Part shown: piece after piece, positions 35,665 through 42,041 of the stretch
Layout: each line of letters opens with the position of its first letter
Position numbering within the stretch: position 1 is the first letter of the stretch
Source of the DNA: Pseudomonadota bacterium
Lineage (GTDB): Bacteria > Pseudomonadota > Alphaproteobacteria > Rhizobiales > Beijerinckiaceae
Direction: 5' to 3'
Assembly: GCA_020161475.1 (NCBI GenBank)
Contig: JAIUNQ010000010.1
Location: 1 to 42,041, forward strand
DNA length: 42,041 bases
The notes under the pieces: generated by a model
The model's database searches: none
What the model saw: only the letters and a program-made list of their open reading frames with translations
What the model was told of the DNA's origin: nothing
Program-made: the position numbers and the translations under genes

Positions 35665-36567
35665 TCAGTTGATCAACCCGGCATGCACCAACGCGGCGCG
35701 CAGGGCATCCTTGGTCTTGGGCTGCTGCACCGGCATCATCGGCAGGCGGATCTCCGAGTCCATGCGGCCGAGCAGTGAAAGCGCGTACTTGGCGCCCGCC
35801 AGCCCCGGCTCCATGAAGACGGCATCATGCAGGGGGATCAGGCGATCCTGAATCTCGTTCGCCTTGGCGAAATCGCCCGCGAGCGTTGCTTCCTGAAGCT
35901 GGGCGCAAAGACGCGGGGCGACATTCGCCACCACGGAAATGCAGCCGACGCCGCCCGCTGCATTCCACGCCAGCGCGGTCATGTCCTCGCCCGAGAGCTG
36001 GAGGAAATCCTTGCCCACGTAGGCCCGCTGCTGGGAAACGCGCGCGAGGTTCGCGGTCGCATCCTTCACGCCCGCAATGTTCTTGAGCTCGAAAAGGCGG
36101 GCCATTGTTTCGTTCGACATGTCCACCACCGAGCGCGGCGGAATGTTGTAGATGAAGATCGGAATGCCGATGGCGTCGTTCACCGCCTTGAAGTGCTGAT
36201 AAAGCCCCTCCTGCGTCGGCTTGTTGTAATAGGGCGTCACCACCAGCACGGCATCGGCGCCGGCCTTTTCCGCATGGCGGGCAAGGTCCACCGCCTCGGC
36301 AGTGTTGTTGGAGCCTGCGCCCGCGATCACCGGCACGCGGCCCTTGGCCTCGGCGATGCACCACTCCACCACCTTCTTGTGCTCGTCGTGGCTCAGCGTG
36401 GGGCTTTCACCCGTGGTGCCGACGGGAACCAGCCCGTGCGAGCCTTCCGAAATCTGCCAGTCAACGTGCTTGCGGAAGGCCGCCTCGTCCAGCGCGCCGT
36501 TCTTAAACGGCGTCACCAGCGCAGGCATCGATCCACGGAAGCGGTGAGCATTGGCAGGCTTGGTCAT
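35665..36567 (-). CDS. dapA: 4-hydroxy-tetrahydrodipicolinate synthase
   Basis: 300 residues, TIM barrel. DapA condenses pyruvate with aspartate semialdehyde, the first committed step to lysine and diaminopimelate for cell walls. The Schiff-base lysine is Lys168 in AGVKDATA; Thr51-Thr52 ([10 protein letters not shown]) and Tyr140 (IYNIPPR) complete the catalytic set. [18 protein letters not shown] is diagnostic. The start at 36567 ([10 protein letters not shown]) is chosen by family length; the open frame upstream is not family-like. Confidence 0.95.
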   Translation of the reverse strand: MTKPANAHRFRGSMPALVTPFKNGALDEAAFRKHVDWQISEGSHGLVPVGTTGESPTLSHDEHKKVVEWCIAEAKGRVPVIAGAGSNNTAEAVDLARHAEKAGADAVLVVTPYYNKPTQEGLYQHFKAVNDAIGIPIFIYNIPPRSVVDMSNETMARLFELKNIAGVKDATANLARVSQQRAYVGKDFLQLSGEDMTALAWNAAGGVGCISVVANVAPRLCAQLQEATLAGDFAKANEIQDRLIPLHDAVFMEPGLAGAKYALSLLGRMDSEIRLPMMPVQQPKTKDALRAALVHAGLIN

Positions 36568-36703
36568 GGTGGTTCCGGCTTGAACAAGAAAAACAGGACA
36601 ATGCTTTTCCCTCGCCATGCCCGCAACGTCAACAGAAAGGCTGCGTTGCAGGCCCCGGCGCCTGCGATAAAAGAGAATGTGCAACACCTGCCGCGAGAGC
36701 CCC

Positions 36704-37588
36704 ATGCCGCATACCCTCCCCGCCCCTGAATGGACCTCCCGTTTTGTCTCCGCCCGCGACGGCCTGAAGCTGCATGTGCGCGAGATTGCCGCACGCGACC
36801 ATGCCAAGGCCCCGGTGCTGTGCCTGCCGGGCCTCACCCGCAGTGGGCGAGATTTTGATGTGGTGGGTGCTTTTATCGCGCAGCAGACGGGGCGGCGCGT
36901 GCTGACCCTCGACTCGCGCGGGCGCGGCGAGTCCGAATACGATCCGGACTGGAAGCGTTACGATCTGCGTGTGGAGCTGGAAGACCTGATGGAAGTGCTG
37001 GCTGCACTCGGCGTTGAGGGCGCGGTGTTTCTTGGCACATCGCGCGGGGGGCTGCTCTCCATGCTGATGGGCACGGCGCGCCCGGAGGTGCTGCGCGGGG
37101 TCATCCTCAATGACATCGGCCCGGTGATCGAAGCGCGCGGCCTTGCGCGTATCCGGGGCTATGTGGGCAAGCTGCCGGTGCCGAAAGATTTCGAGGCGGC
37201 GACGCGTCTGCTGCGGGATGTTTTCGGCACACAGTTCACCAATCTTGCCCCGGCGCAGTGGGAAGCCTGGGCACGGCGGACCTGGCGTGAAGAAGGCGAC
37301 GCGCTGGTCGGGCGCTACGACAAGAACATCATGCTGACCCTGGCCGAACTCGATCTCGAACAGCCGATGCCGGACCTCTGGCCCATCTTCGAGACCATCA
37401 AGCATGTGCCGTTGATGGTGATCCGCGGGGAATTGAGCGAGCTTCTGAGCCAGGAAACCGCGGAACGCATGGCCAGCGAGCATCCCGCCGGGCGGCTCCA
37501 TGTGGTGCCCTACGAGGGCCATGCACCGCTGCTGGAGGACGAGGCGACGCTCGCAGCCATTTCCGGCTTCATCGGCGGATTGCCATAA
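36704..37588 (+). CDS. Alpha/beta-fold hydrolase
   Basis: 294 residues. The nucleophile elbow is GTSRGGLL with Ser113, the oxyanion segment [13 protein letters not shown] is near 39-51, and the catalytic histidine is His273 in [25 protein letters not shown] follows strand 4 as in esterases and epoxide hydrolase relatives, and a cap region spans about 130-220. There is no signal peptide. The substrate is unknown. The start is ATG 36704 after a GAGAG site. The stop codon lies at the edge of a terminator stem. Confidence 0.88.
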   Translation: MPHTLPAPEWTSRFVSARDGLKLHVREIAARDHAKAPVLCLPGLTRSGRDFDVVGAFIAQQTGRRVLTLDSRGRGESEYDPDWKRYDLRVELEDLMEVLAALGVEGAVFLGTSRGGLLSMLMGTARPEVLRGVILNDIGPVIEARGLARIRGYVGKLPVPKDFEAATRLLRDVFGTQFTNLAPAQWEAWARRTWREEGDALVGRYDKNIMLTLAELDLEQPMPDLWPIFETIKHVPLMVIRGELSELLSQETAERMASEHPAGRLHVVPYEGHAPLLEDEATLAAISGFIGGLP

Positions 37589-37613
37589 AAAAGGGGCTTT
37601 AAGCCCCTTTTTT
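37587..37613. terminator. Bidirectional terminator after the hydrolase gene
   Basis: A near-perfect palindrome (37587-37599 with 37601-37613) with A-run and T-run arms around a GGGGC/GCCCC core. The first bases overlap the hydrolase stop codon. It serves the convergent gene at 37629 as well. Confidence 0.9.
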
Positions 37614-37628
37614 ATTGTCAGGCGAAGA

Positions 37629-38807
37629 TCACTTCTTGCCGCGCGGTTTCTGCCCCGCGTCGAAATCCTTGCCCAGCACGGCCACGTTGGAAGCGCCATC
37701 GTCATTGGTCTCATCCCGTGAGGTTGCGACCTTGCCGGCATCCGCGCGCTTGGAGAACTCGGTTTCTCCGCCCTGCGCCAGCACCTTGGCCTGAGCGATC
37801 CAGTCCTCGCGCTCAATACGACCGGGGAAGGCGAGATAGGTGCCGACCCAATGCGCCTGATCCGCACTCCATGCCGCGATCTGGTGAAAATGCCAGATGC
37901 CGAGGCCATGAAGGCGCGCTTCATTCTGCTTGCCGATGCCACGAATGCGCTTCAGGTCATCCGCCTTACCGCCTTCGGGCGCCGCCAGCACAGCCGGCTT
38001 ATGCTCAGCGGGCAGCGCGGCCACGGCAGCCTCGCCGCCCTTGGTGGAGGCCGCACTCCCCTCTGCGTTGGCGAGAAGGGCGACAGGCTCGGCGGAGGCT
38101 GCCGCTTCAGCCGATTGCGCCGCGCCTTCCGTCGCCGCTGTCTCTGCCGTGCTGACTGCGTCCCCCTTCATCAGGGCTTCGGCGTCATAACGCCAGCGCC
38201 ACCACCAGCTCGGGAAGCGGCCTTCGTGGCCCAGCTTGCGGAAGATCCAACGGCGGTTGCCGGGGGTCAGGGTCGCCAGCTGATCATAATGATAGATGCC
38301 GAGACCATTGAGCTTGCCCTGCGTTTCGGCATCAATGCCATAGATCTTGGTCAGATCATCCGGCCTGCCGTCGCGCGCACCAGCGAGCCCCTCATAAGGC
38401 TCTTCCGGCGCTGCCGCAGCGGCAGCCAGCGGTTTGAGTTGCGGATCAACCGCCCGCTCCTTCTCGCGGATCATCACACGGGTGATGGGACGGCTGGCGT
38501 CGGCCAAAGCACCGCTTTTGGCTGGCTCGCCAAGGCTCTTGCCGAACATGCCGCCGATGAGCGAACCGAGGCAGCACCCGGCGAAATAGGCGGTGAGCAT
38601 CAGCACGCCCAGCTCCCACCACAGGCCCGGCCGCTCTGGCAGCAACTGCATCAGGATAACCGACGCGCCAATGGCGATTGCCAGCAGCCACGGAACGGTG
38701 CCGCCCCAGCCGCCACCGCGACGGGAAATGGTGATCCAACCGACCAGCACACCGAAGGCGAGAGCCAGCAGGAGCCAATAGTGAAATGTGGAGATCAGGT
38801 ACATCAT
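37629..38807 (-). CDS. Membrane protein with two helix-hairpin-helix-like domains
   Basis: 392 residues. Three hydrophobic segments (about 6-26, 37-55, 63-87) precede a cytoplasmic or periplasmic part. Two similar domains follow: RPDDLTKIYGIDAETQGKLN (148-167) with LGIYHYDQLATLTP, and KADDLKRIRGIGKQNEARLH (281-300) with LGIWHFHQIAAWS. These are the DDLxxIxGIG...LxxLGIxHxxQIA repeats of COG3743-like helix-3-turn-helix proteins, also found in NuoE extensions. An Ala/Glu-rich linker (about 218-278) separates them. The function is unknown. It starts 12 nt after the OmpA-domain gene, hence one operon. Confidence 0.8.
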   Translation of the reverse strand: MMYLISTFHYWLLLALAFGVLVGWITISRRGGGWGGTVPWLLAIAIGASVILMQLLPERPGLWWELGVLMLTAYFAGCCLGSLIGGMFGKSLGEPAKSGALADASRPITRVMIREKERAVDPQLKPLAAAAAAPEEPYEGLAGARDGRPDDLTKIYGIDAETQGKLNGLGIYHYDQLATLTPGNRRWIFRKLGHEGRFPSWWWRWRYDAEALMKGDAVSTAETAATEGAAQSAEAAASAEPVALLANAEGSAASTKGGEAAVAALPAEHKPAVLAAPEGGKADDLKRIRGIGKQNEARLHGLGIWHFHQIAAWSADQAHWVGTYLAFPGRIEREDWIAQAKVLAQGGETEFSKRADAGKVATSRDETNDDGASNVAVLGKDFDAGQKPRGKK

Positions 38808-38819
38808 GGCGGCCGCTCC

Positions 38820-40601
38820 TTACTTCACCAGAAACTCGATGCGGCGGTTCCTCGCCTTGTTTTCTGCCGTATCATTGGGCGCGACAGGCTTGGTTTCGCC
38901 ATAGCCGACCGGCTCCAGACGCGCGGCCGGAATGCCGGCCTGCGTAAAGTACAGCGCCACGGTTTCCGCGCGGCGACGCGAAAGCTCGGCGTTCTCCGGC
39001 GGTGCCCCATCCGAGTCGGTATGTCCGCCGATCTCGACGCGCGCTTCGCCGCAGCGCAGGGCCACAGCGGTGAGCTTGTCGAGAATGCCGCGCGATTCCT
39101 CGTTCAAGCTGGCCGAGGCCACCCGGAAACGCACCGTGCCGGACGCCAGAATCTCCTGAAACAGCGTCTGGCATTCCGCTGGCGAGACCGGGCCCGCGAG
39201 CTGCGCCGTGCCGATTTCGGCGTTGCCTGCGTAGCTTGCCGGAACAAGGCGCTTGAAGTCTTCCGCGATAGCGTTGCGCGCGACATCGAACAGCGCGAGC
39301 CCGCTCAAACCAATGGTGCCGGTATCAATGTTGAGCTTGGCACCCGGCCCCAGACGCGAGAGAAGCTGGAGGCCACCGGCCATCAGGCTTCCGGCCTCAC
39401 GCGGAACAGCACCGAGCGCGAGATTGGCGTCGATCTTGTCGCCCTCGAACAGACGTCCGGCGAGCGCGAGCAGATCGGCACGCGCCTTCTCATCCCCGAC
39501 AACACCCTTCAGGCTCAGCGTTTTCTCGCCGCGCAGGGCCTCGAAGCTGAAGGGAAGGTTCGAGACCTCCTCCTTCGGCGCAGGCTTCGGCGCCTCCTCG
39601 ATATTGAGCTGGCCAAGACCGAAACCACTCGGAAGGCTGGCGAGCCCCGCCTTGAGGGCATCAAGTGTCACGCCTTCACGGGCCTTGCCCGACAATGAGA
39701 GTTTCTCATCCGAAATCGACAGCTTGCCGAGCGTGAGCTTGCCCAGCGCGCCAAGGCCACCGGTCGCAAAGCCCGCCCAGTCGCCCACCGGCGCCCCATC
39801 CGCCACGCGCATGGTGTCCTTCACCGTCAGGCCGGCCGCCTTGAGATCAGCCAGCAGCTTCTGGCGGATCTCGGCGGAGGGGACATATCCGGACAGCGTG
39901 ATGATGTTGCCCTCCCGAAGCGCCTCAAAGATGAACGGCTTCATGAGGGGGGGCAGAATATCGCCTGCGCCAAGCCCCTTGCCGAGCTTTGCGCCGCCCG
40001 GAAGGGTGGAAAGCCCGGCACGCACGGCGCTGAAAGCATCGAAATCAGCGGCCCGGCCCGAAAGGGAGAGCACCTGATCGGAAAGCTGGAGGGTCCCTTG
40101 AGAAAGGCGAGCCAACTGGCCAAGCCCATAGGCCGCAAGGCTCTGGAATTCCTGGCTTGCACCGCGCGCAAGGCGCGTCTCGTCCACCACAACGGCACCG
40201 GCGACGGCCTTGCGGGCGGCCTCGCCCAGAGCATCACGGGCAGCGGCGGTCGGAACATGGCCGGAGAGCGTGATCTTTGCGCCATCCCGCATCGCCGTGA
40301 AGGTAAAGGGCTTGGCTTCAGCTAACACAGTTGTTGCATCGGAGGCGCGGCGGATCCCGTCCTGCGCCATTATCGTCTTGAGTGCCACGGCCTTCGCTTC
40401 GGGAGAGGGTGCCTCACCGGAAAGGATGGCATCGCGCCCCGAGATGGCGACCTTGCCCCAACCCAACCCCGCGGCCGAGAGCGCGGCGGTGCTGCGACGG
40501 GTCAACTCCGTTTCCATATCCGCCTGCTGCCAATACCCGGCCAGAATGCCGAGCAGGAACAACGGCAGAAGCCCCCATAGCCATTTGCGTGGCTGACACA
40601 T
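38820..40601 (-). CDS. OmpA-domain protein with BON-like repeats
   Basis: 593 residues. One membrane segment (about 8-23) anchors the N-terminus. The middle (about 30-450) holds repeated units of the form PF.FxAxRxGxxITLSGxVPxxxxR (seen at about 97, 222 and 350), like BON or arm repeats of periplasmic proteins. The OmpA peptidoglycan-binding domain (about 485-593) has GGHTDSDGAPPENAELSRRR and GYGETKPVAPNDTAENKARN, with the diaminopimelate-binding Asp and Arg. It probably links the inner membrane to peptidoglycan. It is cotranscribed with the helix-hairpin-helix protein. Confidence 0.88.
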   Translation of the reverse strand: MCQPRKWLWGLLPLFLLGILAGYWQQADMETELTRRSTAALSAAGLGWGKVAISGRDAILSGEAPSPEAKAVALKTIMAQDGIRRASDATTVLAEAKPFTFTAMRDGAKITLSGHVPTAAARDALGEAARKAVAGAVVVDETRLARGASQEFQSLAAYGLGQLARLSQGTLQLSDQVLSLSGRAADFDAFSAVRAGLSTLPGGAKLGKGLGAGDILPPLMKPFIFEALREGNIITLSGYVPSAEIRQKLLADLKAAGLTVKDTMRVADGAPVGDWAGFATGGLGALGKLTLGKLSISDEKLSLSGKAREGVTLDALKAGLASLPSGFGLGQLNIEEAPKPAPKEEVSNLPFSFEALRGEKTLSLKGVVGDEKARADLLALAGRLFEGDKIDANLALGAVPREAGSLMAGGLQLLSRLGPGAKLNIDTGTIGLSGLALFDVARNAIAEDFKRLVPASYAGNAEIGTAQLAGPVSPAECQTLFQEILASGTVRFRVASASLNEESRGILDKLTAVALRCGEARVEIGGHTDSDGAPPENAELSRRRAETVALYFTQAGIPAARLEPVGYGETKPVAPNDTAENKARNRRIEFLVK

Positions 40602-40750
40602 TCAACACCCCCGATGCTCGAAACAGGTCAGCTTTCATGAAGCAGACACAAGCAGCGGCAGTTTTTCCATCAGTAAACAAAAGGTCAAGGGAATAGCGCG
40701 GCACCATGCTGCCGTGCACATTTTTCCGAAGCCGGCCAACCCGACAAACG

Positions 40751-40774
40751 AAAAGGGGGGCCGTGAGGCCCCCC
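40751..40774 (-). terminator. Terminator of the porin gene
   Basis: A perfect 8-bp stem GGGGGGCC/GGCCCCCC, loop TCAC on the - strand, then four T. It lies 36 nt after the porin stop. Confidence 0.88.
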
Positions 40775-40809
40775 GATCCGTTCGTGGTTCGGCGGATGCC
40801 GAGCCGCGA

Positions 40810-42041
40810 TTAGAAGTCGCGCTGGAAGCGGATGCGCGAGGTAATGTCGTTGCGGGACAGGCCAGCACCGAACGCACCGGCGTAGGTCACACGAGACACG
40901 TCCAGGTTACGATAGGTGACTTCGCCACCGATCAGGAAACCCGCAACCGGAGCCCAACCCACAGTACCGGAGACAGTCGCAGTCTTGATGGTGTTGGCGG
41001 CGCCGAACGGATCCATCGAGGCGTAGGTGCCGGTCAGACCGACGTAAACGGTCGGGGTGACGAAGGCCTGGATACCACCGGCAACACCCCAAGTCTTGGT
41101 CAGCTTGAGAGCATTGGCAGTCGCAACAGCGTCCGAAAACAGCGACGCAGTCGTACCAATGGTGGTACCACCGGCAGTGCCGTAACCAGCGTAGGACGAG
41201 GCGCCTTCAGCGATGACACCCGATGCCCAGATGTTCGAGCCCTTGGCGAGGAACGGCAGGTTCACCTTACCGGCGAGCTGAACAGCGTAGCCCCACTTGC
41301 CATATTCCTTGCCGAACGGAGCAGCAGCAGCCAGCGAGCCACGAACTTCGTGAAGTGCGCCAGTAAGCTTCACCGAACCCCAAGCGGCGTCGTAGGCGAG
41401 AGCGGCAACGATGTCCGGAGCACCCTGGCCCGAAGCAGTGAAGGCGGGAGCGCCAGCAAGAACAACGCCGACGCGACGTTCAGCCGAAGAGTCCATCGCA
41501 AGGGTGGCCGAGAAGCCGCCGCCGAAGTTGGCGGTGTAGCCGATCGAGTTCACGTAGATGATGTCCGACATGCCGCCGATTTTGCCGGTCGCATTTTCGG
41601 CATTGTTCAGCATATAGCCGTTGAAGCCGTGATCGAAGACCGGAGTCACGCGACCAACGGTGAGGCCGCCGAACTGGATGAAGGCGTACTCAAGCTGGGT
41701 CTGAGCGGCAACCGGAGTGGCGGCACCACCTGCACCAAGCGCAGCAACGCCGGTACCGTTGTCACGCTGGAAGTAAGCGCGAACGAAAGTGCGCAGCATG
41801 CCATATTCGGTGGCGGTGCGGTGATCCCAACCCACGTAGCCACGAGCGCGGAAGACCGACTTGCCGCCAGTACGCTCAAACTGCTGGCTGAAGATGTAGT
41901 CAGCGCGAACGCGGCCGACGAGCTTCAGGCACGAGGTGGTGCCCGGAACGACGAAGAAGCCAGCGCCGTAGGTCGGGCAGGTCTTCACGTATTCAACAGC
42001 GGTCGGCTTCTTGACGCCGAGATCAGCAGCCGAAGCACCGG
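40810..42041 (-). CDS. Porin (Porin_2 family), N-terminus missing
   Basis: The last 409 residues of an outer membrane porin; the start lies beyond the right edge. The first visible residues, GASAADLGVKKPTAVEYVK, contain the end of the signal peptide (likely cut after ASA or before AADL). CPTYGAGFFVVPGTTSCLKL follows, with the Cys pair and the GGRVRADY-like strand (VGRVRADYIF) of Rhizobiales porins (Omp2b/RopA type). Alternating beta strands run to the final strand, ending in RIRFQRDF with terminal Phe for BAM recognition. It forms trimeric diffusion channels. The codons are strongly biased (GCC/AAG/ACC), suggesting high expression. Confidence 0.93.
   Translation of the reverse strand, partial: GASAADLGVKKPTAVEYVKTCPTYGAGFFVVPGTTSCLKLVGRVRADYIFSQQFERTGGKSVFRARGYVGWDHRTATEYGMLRTFVRAYFQRDNGTGVAALGAGGAATPVAAQTQLEYAFIQFGGLTVGRVTPVFDHGFNGYMLNNAENATGKIGGMSDIIYVNSIGYTANFGGGFSATLAMDSSAERRVGVVLAGAPAFTASGQGAPDIVAALAYDAAWGSVKLTGALHEVRGSLAAAAPFGKEYGKWGYAVQLAGKVNLPFLAKGSNIWASGVIAEGASSYAGYGTAGGTTIGTTASLFSDAVATANALKLTKTWGVAGGIQAFVTPTVYVGLTGTYASMDPFGAANTIKTATVSGTVGWAPVAGFLIGGEVTYRNLDVSRVTYAGAFGAGLSRNDITSRIRFQRDF

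Noticed and set aside
37851-39698. 615-codon + strand frame opposite the OmpA and helix-hairpin-helix genes
   Set aside because: Antisense to two well-supported genes and without recognisable domains.

Overview
This window looks like core chromosome of a high-GC alphaproteobacterium, most likely of the order Hyphomicrobiales (Rhizobiales). The evidence is a Porin_2-type porin, an LdtR-type MarR regulator beside a Tat-exported L,D-transpeptidase, one bifunctional Rsh protein, an aspartate-type HemB metal site, a DUF6163-like membrane protein and a dispersed palindrome of the kind scattered through Rhizobiales genomes. I see no rRNA, tRNA, insertion sequence, prophage or CRISPR array. Most of the window is housekeeping.

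Layout. 1-2.5 kb: the end of bamE on the + strand meets hppA (proton-pumping pyrophosphatase) on the - strand at a shared terminator. 2.6-8.9 kb: a tight - strand cluster nrdR-ribD-ribE-ribH-nusB-thiL-MFS transporter-GST, largely joined by stop/start overlaps; it covers riboflavin synthesis, the last thiamine steps and transcription factors. 9.2-10.5 kb: glyA. 10.5-11.75 kb: an AT-richer island on the + strand with two tiny paralogous genes (98 and 59 codons) of unknown function. 11.8-14.6 kb: L,D-transpeptidase, its probable regulator LdtR, and a small membrane protein. 14.6-19 kb: 3-hydroxyisobutyryl-CoA hydrolase, hemB, bpt, a DsbA-like protein and a flavodoxin-like protein. 19.2-30.5 kb: a long - strand run rpoZ-rsh-thioesterase-pyrE-pdxJ-acpS-lepB-rnc-era-recO-parC. 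This links stringent response, nucleotide and cofactor supply, protein export, RNA processing and DNA repair/decatenation, an order familiar in alphaproteobacteria. 30.8-37.6 kb: NYN-domain protein, cobS, a small membrane protein, dusA, an SDR, smpB, a PaiB-like FMN-binding protein, dapA and an alpha/beta hydrolase. 37.6-42 kb: a helix-hairpin-helix membrane protein, an OmpA-domain protein and the 3' part of a porin.

Two things stand out. First, parC, recO, acpS and rsh each carry upstream the same composite element: two conserved boxes plus hairpins whose arms change together. The first box lies 48-54 nt from each start codon, always in the same orientation, and in front of rsh the unit is repeated in tandem. 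It may be a cis-acting RNA leader or a repeat family that targets leaders. Second, the two tiny paralogues are 60 percent identical over 50 residues, while 17 of their 30 identical residues use different codons. This is strong evidence that they are real proteins under selection. I do not recognise the family.
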